Positions 38,901 through 51,636 of a stretch of DNA of 64,000 bases are shown here, one piece after another. Below the pieces are notes generated by a model. That model saw only the letters and a list, made by a program, of their open reading frames with translations, was not told where the DNA came from and ran no database searches. Source of the stretch: Drosophila persimilis (Eukaryota > Arthropoda > Insecta > Diptera > Drosophilidae); assembly GCF_003286085.1 (NCBI RefSeq), contig NW_020825332.1, positions 1,793,001-1,857,000 on the forward strand, given 5' to 3'. Every line of letters begins with the position of its first letter. Within the stretch, counting starts at the first letter, position 1. The position numbers were made by a program, and so were the translations under genes.

Positions 38901-41900
38901 CAAATACTTTCATATTCATGCTAAAAATATAAGTGAAAGCACTTTCTTTTTTCAATTTCCACTCTGTCGGTGCAAATCGATGGGTGTATATCATTTTGAA
39001 ATCGAAGGTTGCAGAAATCCTGGATCCTGGAAAATCGAAATCCTATAGAAAGTATTTTAGAATAGAGTGGAATACAGGGTATCTGTAGTCCAAGAAGAAT
39101 CCAAATCAAGACATAAACTACGCAGCAAAGTAGAGTCCCATCGTGAGAGCGAGAGGCCATTAAGGTGGTTGCTGCCAGAGAGAGAGAGAGGGAAAGAGAG
39201 CGAGCGATAAAAGGAAGCATTAAAGGAATTGCTCTGAGAGAGTGCAATGGAATGCAATTTTAAATTGCGAGAGCGTGTGTTCGTAGTGCGTGAGTGGAGG
39301 AGGAGGTGGAGGTGGAGGTGGAGGAGGAGGAGTAAAGCTGGTAGTAGATAAATTCATTTGAATGAAGATCCACAGATAAGACAATTCGTGACTGCCCTGC
39401 CCTCCAGGCACACACGCACAAGGTTTTTTCCTTCGCATTGATTATCTCTCCCAAGAATGGTCTTTATTTTAATCAATTTCAAGGCAAAAACAACTGAAAT
39501 TGAATCAAAATCATAATTAAAATCGATTTCCAATGGGAATTTATCGTGCATCTTTAATCTCCAAATGCCGAAATTCCATTCCATCTTTGGTTCTGTGCTC
39601 GAGTGAGTTTTCTCCAAACCCGTTCGACTTTAAGGCTTAAACCGTAAGATACAGTACTTAATCGATAAAGCGGTGGGGGAGGGGGAGGGGGAGGGGGGCT
39701 GCCTCCCGCTGCTGTGTTCTCCTGCTATTTTTGGCTGGCGACTGCATTGTTGTTAATGTTTTTTTTGTTCCCTGTTTTTTTTTCGTGGTGGGGCTGTGGC
39801 TTTTGTTGTTGTCATTTCTTGAGACGCTGCTAATTTATTTGGCTGTTAATTAAAAATCAACGATCATGATGCCCGATGACGCCTGCCGTCAGCTGCCGCC
39901 TGATGCCTCCGATTGATAGATTGAGAGATTGAGAGAGGCATTCAACTTGAACTCGGCTATTAGGCAAACGAGATTTTTTTGGGACTGGTTGCTGCTGCCG
40001 CGGCTGCTGCAATTTACAGTTGTTCGACAACTCCAACAGCCCCCCCCACCCCCTGATCCATTACCCCTGCCCCTGCCCACCCCGACTCATTGATTGCCGA
40101 AAGCCAATGAACGACGTCAACTACCAAAAAACAACAACATCATAACTTGGCCAAAAAAACAATCAATAAAAAGAAAAAAAACAAGCTAAAAGCTAAAAGC
40201 CGGCTCAGGTAACGCACAGTGACCGCTCAGCTCTCACTGCACCGCCGCACCGCCGCAGCCCGCACCCCGCCCCGCCCACTGCCCGCTCCTTGGTCTCATC
40301 CTCCTTGCAGCTTTATGAAAATTTGCACACAAAATGGCGTCGATTAGCGTTAATCAATTTGCCAAGTCCGTTGTCTCCCCAATGCCGCATCTACCCGTCT
40401 CCCCGTCTCTGCCCCTGCCCCTGTTGTTGCTTCATATTCTCGGACACAGATCGTAAAAGTGGCACAAGGTCTGGTTTTTCGTTGTTTTTTTTTTCGGGTT
40501 TTGTCGGTTATTGCATGCCCGCATATCTGCCAGATACAGATACAGATACAGATACAGATACATTTACAATCGGATGTATCTTATAACGCACAAACACATG
40601 CGTACAAAAGTGTAACGGCCAAAAGCGGATCAACTACTTTTGCGCGCTGGCGTGTTAATGAAAAATGCGTTGGCCCGAAGGCAGAAACGGTGACAGCCAC
40701 AGAGCCACCAGTTGGAGGAGGTGGAGGTGGAGGTGTCAGACATGTCATGGCGAGAGGCTTGAGGAGTCTGCAAGCGACAGCGTCGGAGCCCCCAACGGAG
40801 CCCCCAACGGAGCCCCCAACGGAGTTCATCAACTGAGGAGAAAAACCTTGTCGCCACAACGAAACGTGTTCCAGTCCTGCAGCAGGGAACTAGTCTACTC
40901 CAGAGAGAAGATTCCCCCCCCCTCCACACTCTTCTTTTGGCCACGCACGAAAGTTGTTATCGCTGCCACAGTTAGGGGCACAAGTCCGTGTCTGGCTACT
41001 GGCTACCACTGACTGAGTTGTGCTACACTTGGAAAAAAAAACTTTGTTTAAGTGGTATTTCCCAACCCAAGGCAATGCAAAACTATCAAGATTCTCCCCC
41101 TCTTTTCGCCCCGTGTAGGACCAGGGGGCAGTACGGTGGCGGAGGGAGGGGCGTGTCTCTCTATCGGTCAGTGGTTGTCCCCCCGTCCCCGTCCCCAGGG
41201 GCGTTTGAGACTGTTTTTTTTTCCCCCTCTTCTGTTTCTGTTTCTGCTTCATTTAGGTACATTTTGATGGTGGGTTTCCCCATGGCATCGCGTGGCCTAA
41301 TGTTTGCTTTTAATTATCAAATCATCACATGATCATTACAATGCCGACAATGGAACAATCATTGCCATAATTATTATGATGCTTCCTGGGGGCCATTTAA
41401 TTTCACAATTTATTTGTACGCATTTTTGCATATTTACAAAGCATTTCTCGACTTTTCGACAGGAGTAAACAAGCAAATATACAAACAACCAAATATCCAT
41501 TGTTTATTATTGAAAGCAGCCTCTTAAAGGAGTGCAATTTTGTGAAGAGCATTTTTGTTCTTGTTTGTGATTCATTTTGTACGAAAATACATATTGTTTG
41601 CTTGAGTTTTGTGTGTGTGTTTTTTTTTGTGGGTGAAAGTGTATTCAATATAAATTAATTTCTGTTTCTCTCGAAAGGGATGCAACAATTTCTCTTACCA
41701 AATTAATTTTCTATGATTTTTCTTGTTTCCTGTTCCGCATAAGCCACCAAATCGAAGACTTCGTTTTTTTTTTCGTGGCAGCCCTTTAGGTCGATAAATC
41801 AGGCAATAAAGTATTTCATTGTTATCGCGGTGAAGCGCGCCAAACCCCAACCCCAACCCCAATCCATCCTGAAATCCAAATGGTTTCCGCTCGAGCTTCC

Positions 41901-42240
41901 TTTCACCTTTCGGATTCAATTAACTGCAGCGCCAAATGGCACAGAGACAATCTGCCCAAACACAAAAATTCGTTAAGCAAATTGAAAAGCGTGGGAGATG
42001 CTGTTACCCTGATCCCCCCCCCCCCCCCCATTCCCCACCCGCTGCGAAGGCAAATATTTGCCATCAACATTTTTGCACGCTAATTTCCTCGGCAAATTTT
42101 CGGGGGCTCTGACATCACGCGCGCAACGCATAAAGATTGGTGGAGGGGGGGCGAATGATGGGGGGAGAGAAAGATAGATATTTCAAATTGTAATAAAAAT
42201 AAGAAAGGACTTGAGGGCATACAGGGATCGAATGAGGAGA
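30497..42240. other. Non-coding, very repeat-rich
   Basis: No gene is supported over nearly 12 kb. Contents include CTCGTCGGC repeats (about 31596-31625), a 27-base C run, CTGC repeats (about 32825-32850), CATC/CAGC tetramers (34761-34808), CGACCA repeats (about 35536-35560), a GGAGCAGCA block (about 36416-36445), G21 (36628-36648), CTGGT pentamers (about 37725-37742), an AT-rich block at 38500-38930 with TATGAGTCATATTT repeats, GGTGGA repeats (about 39300-39332), CAGATA repeats (40531-40561), GGAGCCCCCAAC repeats (about 40786-40825) and C16 (42014-42029). GGCCATAA or its complement occurs at 33295 and 35830. Confidence 0.55.
31787..31813. repeat. Poly-C run, 27 bases
   Basis: An uninterrupted run of 27 C on the plus strand. 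It is one of five G/C homopolymers of 20 or more bases in the window. Confidence 0.9.
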
Positions 42241-42453
42241 TACCCTTGCCGTTGAAACGTGGGGGAAATCGAAATTTCGAAATTAATCGAGTGGAGATAT
42301 AGTGATCCGATTGGGATAGGACTATATTTCGAAATCAAATATTTATTATCTCAAGGATATGGTAATAGAGGATGCAGTAATCTTCTCTTCAGTAGAGCAA
42401 GAGATGCCCCAGTCTCTTGTGGCATTCATGGTACCCTCCTTAAAGCAAGGGTA
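42241..42453. mobile_element. Possible miniature inverted-repeat element
   Basis: TACCCTTGC at 42241-42249 is matched by its exact complement GCAAGGGTA at 42445-42453, bounding 213 bases. The right end also forms a local hairpin, GGTACCCT (42430-42437) against AGGGTACC (42448-42455). As I recall it, the D. melanogaster INE-1 element starts with a similar TACCCTTGC hairpin, so this may be an eroded DINE-1-type fragment. The interior lacks the recognisable TTCTTGATCAG core, so the call is weak. Confidence 0.3.
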
Positions 42454-45400
42454 CCCAAAAAAAGAGAGCACAAAGCTGTTGCAGTTCAGTAGACACAGTG
42501 TGGGGTGGGCGGGGGGGGAGGGGACCGGAGGAGCTCTGAAATTTCGTCACATATTTTTGCGTAAATTGCCGGAAAATCGCAAATCATTGAAGATAAACAT
42601 CCAGAAGTCAAGAAATGAACAGAAGCCAAGAGGGGAGTACGGCTAGAGAGGGCTAGGGAGGGCGAGCTCAAAGATGGGCCAACAGGAGGAGACAGCCGGG
42701 CGTAAAGGGCGAGAGGAGGAGGAGAGAGGCCAACCGCGGAAGCAAATATCGAACAATGTTGAGCAAACACTCACTCAAACAGACACACTGACAGATTGTG
42801 TGTGTGTGTGTGTGTGTCTGTTTGTGGGAGTGCGAGAGTGCAAGGCAAAAAAGAAACAGAAACAGCGAGCAGCGAGCAGCGACTAGCGGGTGTGTAAGGG
42901 AAGGCAGATCAAACAGACGAAACGTCTGGCGGCGGCAGAGCGGCGTAGGCAGAGGCGGCTCGGCTCGTCGCGTCTCGTCTCGGCTCTTCTCAGTACTGCG
43001 GTCCGTGCCTGTCGACGCCGCCGTCGAAGCCAATAAAAACGGGCGAAGAGTGGGAAGATGGAAAGGCAGAAGCGCTGCCTGGCTTAGGAGTGGGGGAGAG
43101 GAGTGCAGCACTGAAGGTACAGGAAACGCTGTCCAGAGTAGAGGGAGAAGAGTGCAATTGGTGCTGTCAATAGAAGATGTTCGGGGGTTCCCAGAAGCAA
43201 CGGAAAAAATACACACCGAGGGATAGAGCGAAAGGGAGAGTGCAAACGTTTTCGCAACGCTTGAATTGTCAGCAAAGAGAGTGGATGGGGGCGACTGTGA
43301 GAGGCCACCGAAACTCAGTGCAACAAGCTGTGTGCCGTGCCTCGCGATTCTACCGCTTTCAACGCAACAGAGAAGTAGGGGGGGGGGGGGGGGGGGGGGG
43401 AAGCACAGAATACATCCAACATTAGGTATCCCTCCATGCATAACTCCCGGACCAGAATCTGTCGTTTATAAATATTTATAAAGCTAACTGAAAGGCAGAT
43501 TATGCTCCACATCCTTGAGTGACTTCCAGGAACGAGAACGACGGCCCGACCCGACCGTGCAGCCAGCAGCTTAGATTTTGCGTGATTTTTCTGCGATTTT
43601 TCACAGAGATTTTATCTGTTTTCATTCCCAAGACTTTGAGCATACAGTGAAGGGTCGCTGAAAAGGACAAACTTTTTATCTCAATATCCTTCTAATTAAA
43701 GCACAGCAAAGATTTTCAATGGAAAATTATTCAAAAAATTCATCTCCTTGATTTAATCAGGGGAAAATAATTTGGGAATTACTTCCCGAACAACACCATA
43801 GGAGAAGAACCATCTACAGAAACTCGAGTTCTGGTGGAAACTATCTTTTGTTCGATACGACAGCGGGAGTACCCGAATACGGGTATTCCACTTAAGGAAG
43901 TTTGCGTTGGATTAAGTTCCACTGAAGCGTGAATGTTCGCTCATGGGAGATTTGCCTGTCAACGGATTCTTTTTGTTACCGCCATCACCGATATCGACTT
44001 TGGAGCGCATCTAATCAATTTCGAACAATATTTGGCCAGCCGTTGCGCTCCACCTGGAGAACCGAGATTGAGGCTGAGATTGAGATTGAGCCCGAGTTGG
44101 AGCTTGTAATTTGTATTTAGTCGCAGCTGCTAGCTCCTTCGTTCTCTAGCTGTTTAGCTCCCTGGCGCTCCACCGCTCCCCCGCTTCCCCGCTTCCCCGC
44201 TCCTTTCCAGCTCACTTCACTTGAATTGAGATCCTGAGCAGAGCAGAGCCGAATCGAACCGAACCGAACAGAGCGGAGTGGAGCGGAGCGGAGAGGAGCA
44301 TGGCTTTGGCGGCTGCTCTTTAGTTCCTGATGCTGACTTGGGCCATTAAATTGAATTTAGTTTGATTGCATTTGATTGTAGCTTATCAGAGAGGGAGCCA
44401 AGGCACAGAGATTTATGCTTCGTTAACTTTTTAGTGCAATTGTAGCGAAAAGGAGAGAGAGAGACAGAGAGAGGGACGGGGAAACTGGGAGCCCGGGATG
44501 TGGCTATGGCTATGGCTTTGGCGCTGCCACTGGGATGAGGAGGAGCATTTGCATAAGGCTTCACAAATTTTTAATTAAACCCGCTGAATGATTGCTGACA
44601 GTCGTGTGAGTGTTGGAGTGTGTGTGTGTGTGTCAGTGTGTGTGTGTGCTTGTGTGTGAGAAAAGAGTGTTATAAATAGCTCAAAGGCCTTGATGATGGC
44701 TCTGATTCCCGTCGTCGTCTCCTCATCCGTCTTGGATGAGGCTGCTCCCTCTCGTGGCCCTCTGCCACTGATGCCGCGGTGGCATAAAGTGCGCACTCAT
44801 TTTGCCATTAGGCAGGCAGCACCAGCACCAGCATCGCTAGAAAACTCTCACTTTGGTCTATTAATGATGATTCGCTCAGGCCCCCGTTACCCGTACCCGT
44901 ACCCGTACCCCTACCCGTACCCGTACCCCTTCCCGGCCCCTGGCTGAGACCCAAACCCCAAGTTGAAATATCATCAAGTTGGATAGAAATAAAGCCGCGT
45001 TAATTGCGGCTGCGGCCTCCAATGCGAAATGCAATTTTGCCTTCACTTTGCTCGTTGAGGCGTTAAACTGACAGTCGCCAGGTGCTCTGCCGCACTGCAA
45101 CTGCCACTGGCCCCTCCCCGTCCCCTCCCCGTCCCTTGCGTCGTTCCTGCCTACCTTTGCTTATCGCCCTAGGCGGCCTGGCCCTGACGCGTGATGCGTT
45201 TTGATAATTGCACTGGGGACTGTGGCCAAAGTTAGTTAAATATTATCATATATGTATAATCGTACAAGTGCCGCAAAGATAAATGTCTACGGTGAAAGCT
45301 CCCGTGGCGCGCAAATCGTGATTACATGGGGTTTCTGATGGATTTCCCCCAAAAACAGTGCCTCAGAGACACTTGTAGAACACTTTCCGTTCGAGGACAC

Positions 45401-46713
45401 GCCAAGGGATTCTGTTCGAGGGGGGCTTCACTGTAGCCTCTTTTGCTTTCTGTTCGCGCCGTTGCACAATTAAAAGCTGTCAAAATTTCACTTTGCCCGC
45501 TGCCCGGCTCGCTTCTGGCCCCTTCCCCTACCCCTCTCGCTCCTTTTACCTTTTGCTTTGTTTTCCGGCATTATCATCGTCATCATCATCGACATCGAAT
45601 GAACATCGTAATGGCCATCCCGAAATGCCTTTTGATTGTCTTTGCACAATTCAGCGCCAATTTTAAAATCATTTTCACACACGAATGCATCTGGAGAGAG
45701 CAGATAGAGAAAGAGCGTGTGGGCAGAGGGGGTGGGGGGAGAGGGCCGGAAATGTTTTTGGCCAAAGAAATCAACGCTTCAACCACTCCCTCCCCCCTCC
45801 CCCGCCAGAGCCCTTCACCCGCGCACCCGCAGCGCGCTGATAATGAAGTAAGCGATGTCGCCCTACCCCCTACCCCGCACCGATTTCGCATACCTCTGCC
45901 GGCACTGCTCAGTTTACCGTTTCCCCGCCCAATTGAGCCGATAAGCACGAAGCGCAGTGCAGTGCAGCGCAGCGCAGAGCAGAGCAGAGCAGAGCAGAGC
46001 AGATGCGCCCCTCTCGCGGCATGGCCATCATGTTTGTTTATCTGCAAAGCAACAACTGCAACAAAAGCAAATTCAAATGCAAATAGAAATAAAATAAATC
46101 CATTTTGGTCGGTATTTAGGATATCCTATGAACAGGGTACCATGATTTTGATCAGATGTGGGCCACGCGAGAGAGGAAATGGCTTCAGAACTTTTCTCCA
46201 ATGGTTTCACAGCTCTAAAGCTCCCATCTAGCTTTACGCACAAGCCGCTCTCTGAGAGCGTGCATTATTTACTCTCTCAAGCTTTGCTCAGGGTCTCGCC
46301 TGCGCTGCTTGCGAGCTGCGCAAATGCCTACCGAGAAAAACCGAAGCCAAGAGACGTGCATTCTGGGCAGAGCCATCAAGTTGTGTTTTTGTGTTTCGGC
46401 TCCTAAAATACCACCATAGAAATGATGCCTCTTAAAGGGTATGTAACGCTTCGGTCACCGAGGCCGGCATTCATTTCTGGTTGTTGCTGTTGCTGGCGTT
46501 GTGCGTGGCATGTGCATCGGCTGCTGCTTAATTGCGTGCAACTTTCAGCGGCCAAATTAAATGTAAAGATTGCATTTTCAATGTTCACTAAATAACGCCA
46601 AAAATTCAAATATCGACTTTCAGTCGAGCAGGAGGGGGGGAAGAGACAGACACAGAGATACAGAGCACTCAACAGCACTAATAAGATAACAATTTATTTA
46701 TGTTTACTTGCAG
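42454..46713. other. Non-coding, purine-rich and repeat-rich
   Basis: No gene is supported. The stretch 42620-43350 is strongly purine-rich on the plus strand, with GT (about 42798-42817), CAGCGAG repeats and G23 (43378-43400). The long minus-strand frame over it is proline/serine repeat and is rejected. A TACCCGAATACGGGTA palindrome lies at 43870-43885. Further arrays: GTACCC repeats (about 44888-44930) and GCAGA pentamers (about 45960-46000). The 262-codon frame at 45443-46231 mixes His-rich, Pro-rich and AGAGC-repeat codons without coding bias and is not called. Confidence 0.5.
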
Positions 46714-46970
46714 CCAAAAAAAGCAATAAAATCAACGGCAACAGCACCACCAACAAGAGAGATAGCAAAAGCAACTGCAAAAACCGTAACAGGCCGTTGA
46801 ACGGTGGTACAGCAACAACTGCAAGCTCGAGAGAGGGAGATTTAACGATTTGCTGAGAGAGAGAGAGATCGGAAACTGCAAGCAAGAAAGAGAGCAGAAA
46901 CTGCAAGCGCAAATCGATCTGGGAACAAAAACTGCCTGCGAAAAAGGTGCGAGGGTCAGCGATTAAGAAG
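46714..46970 (+). other. Candidate non-coding 5' exon
   Basis: An acceptor (TTATTTATGTTTACTTG then CAG at 46711-46713) and a donor (AAGAAG then GTAAGAC at 46971) bound 257 bases. The sequence has no ATG, is CA- and GA-rich and T-poor, and contains repeated AACTGCAAGC words, all usual for fly leader exons. It lies on the same strand as the large gene that begins at 60281, about 13.3 kb downstream, and could be one of its leader exons. The intervening small gene would then be nested in the intron. Splicing is inferred from sequence only. Confidence 0.35.
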
Positions 46971-48399
46971 GTAAGACAAAGACAGAATGCTTGATATACA
47001 AATTCGACACGTTTGTGCATGCATGATTATGTGTGTGGGGAAGAACGGTAGCCTCTGAGCATAAAGTAGATTACAAATTTCACAAGGGCAGACGGATTGA
47101 AGGATTGAGGGCTTGGAAATGGTTTGCTAAGCATTCAAAATCCCATTAAAACCACATATTGGATGAATTTCAGCGAAAAATAAATATGATTCGCAGAATC
47201 TCTTGTACCGAAACTAAGATCCGATTAAGAATTGTCGGGTTTTATGGCCTGTTTTCGTATGCCCCCCCCCCCCTACCAATCTAAAGTAGAGACGAATAAA
47301 TCACGTATTTTCATTGTTTTGGCACTGATTTAATCAGTTTGGTCTCTTAAGATTTAGTGGTCGGCCATTAAATAGTTGTGTAATTTGCATAAAATATTTT
47401 ATATCTTCCGCTAAAAAGAGTCAAAGCGGAGTAAGAGAACTAGTTCAATGGCATTTAAAAATAATATGCCGGCCCATCACTTCATTGACTTGAAATCTCT
47501 TAAAGAAACTATGTAAAAATGTAATCAATACCACTTTAATTTCTCAAGTCTTGAGAGTCAAAGTTGAGTCATTAACAGTCGGCGCGGTAACCATGGCAGT
47601 GCAGTGCAGTGCCTCTCTTATGATGAGGAAAAGATTCGTTTGAGTGTGGCAGAACCGCCAAAGTTTGCGATGCGGTCAGCGAAGAAGTGGCTTCTCTGGC
47701 CACATAATAATTATCGTTTAATAGGCAACTCTATGGCGTTGGGCAGGGCGGTGCGGGACGGGACGGGGCAGGGGTTAGGGGTCACAGTGGAGCGGATACC
47801 GCAAGGCCAATCAAAGCGTCATTGAAACGGAAACGGAAACTGCAAGTCAAATGGCAGTCGGCCACAGGAAATGAGACGCACAAGTGGCCAAGACAGAGAA
47901 GAAGAGTGTGAAAGAGGTGGCCGAAGTGCGGTTACTACACAGCGACCGCAAATTAACGCCAATCCCACACAGAGAGAGAGCCCACCATCAACATTCCTGA
48001 GGCCGGGCATTCCCGTAGCGAGATAGTGATATTCTGATGAATTATTAAACGAGTGCCACTCGAATGCAGTAGCATCTCGGAATCAGCATCAGCCGCACCA
48101 CCACCACCATTTTCCTTTGCCATCTCTTTGTTGTTGGCCAAAAAGTGACCAAGGCAACGTTTGTCAACGTCGTTGGCTTCCGCGGTTCTGTGGCGACTCT
48201 GACTTCGACTCGACTCGACTCCACTCCCTGGCTCCTGGTTCCTGGTTCCTGGTGGCTGAATGAGCGCTCAAATGAACACCGCAATGAATGTGCGCCGCAT
48301 GACAAATACGTAAAGTTTCTTTTGAAATTAAGCAGCATTTGCTGCCAATTCTTAACTACATCAGCGCCCGAGCCAAACTTTGTCCTCTTTCCGTGCGCT

Positions 48400-48432
<33 letters not shown>

Positions 48433-51400
48433 GCTCTGTCTTTCTGACACTTTCTGTGGAGCTCTGCTCTTGGAGTAGTTTTTCTTTTGGCTCGCTGGAT
48501 GGCTGGCTGGCTGGCGAGAGGAGAGCTTGCTCATTTCAAACTTTTGACACAGAAACTAATTTTGGCAAGCGGGCGTCAACCAGTCAACCGAGATGCCAAA
48601 GCGAACGGGAGAGTGAGTGAGGGACAGAAGCGGAAACGGAAGCACCCCCCACCCCCCCCAAACAAAAAAAAAAACAACCAAAGAATCAGCTCCAACTGCA
48701 ATCTCTCCCTCTCTCTCTTTCTCTGTCTCTCTGACGCTGTCTTCCTCTGGCTTTTCATTCTCTTAGTGATTGCAATATTTCATTGCCTTTGCGGTTCGTG
48801 TGTTGCATACTTTTGAGCGCGATGTCGCTGAGGTTTTGCCTTAATTAATTGCCACAGCTCAAGCACCGCACCGCACCGCACCGATCCGCATCACTTCCTT
48901 CCTTCCGTCCGCCTCCCCCCCCCCCCTGCGTTGCCCCTTTTTGAATGCATTTTTCCCTTCTGTGAATTTCGTGCCTGGCATTTTAAAGCATTCCCCTTGG
49001 ACTTTGAATGTCACTTTAATTGTCATTTGATTTGATTTATCCCCCAAACTTAAGCTCAAACCCCAACCCAAGGCCTCCTTCACTCGCTGGGTTTATCTTG
49101 TCTTCCGTTGGTCGAGCAAATTAACGCTTCAGATATGGTGCGACGTCGCTCTGGGAGGTCGGTGGTCGGTGGTCGGCGGTCGGCGGTCGGCGGTGGTAGG
49201 GAGTGAAGCTGTCAAATCAAACTTCCCGGGACTTGTGCAGATTTATGACATTTTGATTAGGCGATAAGTGTCAAAGCTGCATTAGTATCTCTCTCTCTCG
49301 CTCTCTCTGGGTTGGGGCATGTCCAGCTAAATGACAAGCATTTGCCTCATGAATATGCCACAATTTCGATGGCAATTTAACCGGGGGGGCAGGGGGGGGA
49401 CGAGTACGAGTACGTACACCTTTAAAATGTTTCAATTACTCGCAAAAGTGCTGCTTCTCTATGCATATAGAAACGGAAGGAAGATTTTCAAACAAAATTT
49501 CCTTGCGAAAATAAGCCATTAAACGAGAGAAGGCCAAAAAGTGTACATTTGAGGAGTGTGTGTGTGTTTGCCAATCATATTTTGTTGAAACAGGACACGC
49601 CAGGACGAGGGATGGCACGAGGCACTCTCTTATCTCTGGGGAATCGATGCCCAATGCCCGATGCTCGATGCTCGATGCCGTTCTGGGAGCTTGTTGTGTC
49701 AATTACATGGCTAAAATGTTCACACCTTTCGTTAATAATGCAAATGCGAAATGCAAATGAAGGTAGCAGCAGCCAGCAGCCAGCAACCAGCAGGCGTTGC
49801 CGTTGCCGTTGCAATTGAAGATATATAGATACAGATACAGATACAGATACAAATGCTATGGCAGCAACCCATCTAACAGATACCGGAATAGAGCCAAAGA
49901 GCTCAAGCTCTGATTGCATTTCATTTTCAATTTAACTTACTTTTATTTCGAGCAATGAAGAAGAGTGGAGCCGTAGCCAGAGCTGGAGCTGGAGCTGGAG
50001 CTGGAGCTGCAGCTCCCGGTTTTTGCAATTACCATCGAATGGAACGTGGACCCACACCCTGGGCTTCCCTGAACAGGAGCGGAGTGGCGTAGAGTTGTGC
50101 GGGGAGGGGGGAGGTGGAGGGGGGAATGGATGTAGCGGAGACCGACAACAGCAGTTGGGATTACATTTTCAATATTTTCTCAGCAGCAGGCAGCAGGCAG
50201 CATCATCATTTTTTTATTCGCTCTCTTCTCCATTGGCGCTGCGAGGCTCTTGCCCTTCTTGTCATTGTTCGGCCCCCCCCCACCCCCCACCCCGCACCCC
50301 TTTTTTGTCCCCTTTTCTCGACTAGATTCTTGTGCACTATGGCCATAAATTTTTAACTACAACAAGCTCTTGAATGCAATTACTTTTCAATCTTTTTTTA
50401 TTTTTTTATTTTTTTTTGCCTTATGCCTCACTCGGCGACGAGACCGACCCCTCTTCACACTGTCTATCTGTCTGTCTGTGTGTGTGTGTATTTGTGTTCT
50501 ATAGTTTCAACGCGAAAATTGCTTATTTCAACATTCAACTTGAGAAAAAGTTTCGTTGCGTCTCGTTACGTTTTTTAAAAAATAAATAAAAAAAAAACAC
50601 AAAATAAAAGGAAAAGTTTGCCATAATTTTTGCCAAGAGGTCTATCACTTTCTTCGCCTTCCACTTGCCCTCCCTCTTTCCCTCTCTCTGTCTCTGTCTC
50701 TCTCTCTCTCTCTTTGATTGCTTTTATTTCTGCTCTCTTCTGGCCTCCTGGTATTTATTTTAACCCGAGCAAAAAGTGGCTTGAACTTTGTTTTATTTGA
50801 TCAGGAATCTGACATGATGGCTGGCTTATGCAAAAGAAGGCCAAGAAAAACTTACGACACTGAAATCTGCCCAGCGACACTTTTACCCCCCCCCCCCCCC
50901 CCCCCCCCCTGCCTTTTTCCCAGCCCAGAGAAAATGCACTTTTCTCCGGGGGCAGTTATGAAAGTCATTTTACGGCTAAAAAAAAAAAAAAACCAGCCAT
51001 CAGAGACTGAAAGTTGGAGATTAACTGGAGGAAAAAAAAAAAAAGTATAAGTATCAGTAGAGGATTAGGGGGATTAAGTTTGCAACAAAAAAACGAAGAA
51101 TTTTATTATTATGGAATGCCGAAAGATTGCGTTTGCAAGGAAGACCGCCGGAGAGCAGTGGTCCTGTGGTCGCCTTTCGGGAGATCATTAATGAATCGTG
51201 GAAGGAAACGGCAGCTGCTCTTCGACTGGCCTAATCCGCCCTCCTCCCCTCTCCCGTTCACCCTTTGGCTGTGGCACAGTGCCTCAGGATTGTGCATGTC
51301 CTCGTCCAGCAGTCGAGCATATGTCCAGCTGCTGTGGGAAATTACGTTGTTTAATGTCTTTTAATCTTTTTATACAGGAGAGAACAGGAGCAGAGAACAG

Positions 51401-51596
51401 GAGCACTCGTCGACGGGAGTGTAGTGTATTTTTTGTTGCATTTTCGGTGCATTTGGCAAATGATTTTAGTGGCCGCGTGGGCGGATTAGTGCAACGGATT
51501 AAGAATGAAAATGTTTGCAAAATATGAAAAGTTTATGGTCCGGTCGGCAGATTAAGAATGAATGTTTTTTATTGCGGCCAGCAGGGCAGGACATTG
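46971..51596. other. Non-coding region upstream of the small gene
   Basis: No gene is supported. Contents include CT runs near 48410-48432, a GGTGGTCGGC block (about 49158-49196), AGATAC repeats (about 49826-49852), (GGAGCT)n (about 49981-50012) and C24 (50886-50909). A CAGCTG E-box (51326-51331) directly abuts a TGTGGGAA Su(H)-type word (51333-51340) about 440 bases before the likely start of the small gene's transcript. The section from about 51100 to 51600 is the least repetitive and is the likeliest cis-regulatory DNA. Confidence 0.5.
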
Positions 51597-51636
51597 CAGG
51601 ACAGTGTCCTGGACAGGGCATAAGTCAAAAGTGCCA

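Noticed and set aside
42668-43441. 257-codon minus-strand open frame
   Set aside because: Antisense of a purine-rich block; Pro/Ser/Leu-rich with a poly-Pro run made by G23 and a His/Thr run from a GT array.
44667-44947. TTATAAATAG followed by an 85-codon frame
   Set aside because: The ATG would be only about 18 bases after the TATA-like word and the C-terminus is a Tyr-Pro repeat from a GTACCC microsatellite.
45443-46231. 262-codon plus-strand open frame
   Set aside because: Composed of His repeats, Pro-rich and AGAGC-repeat segments without codon bias; no splice or promoter context.
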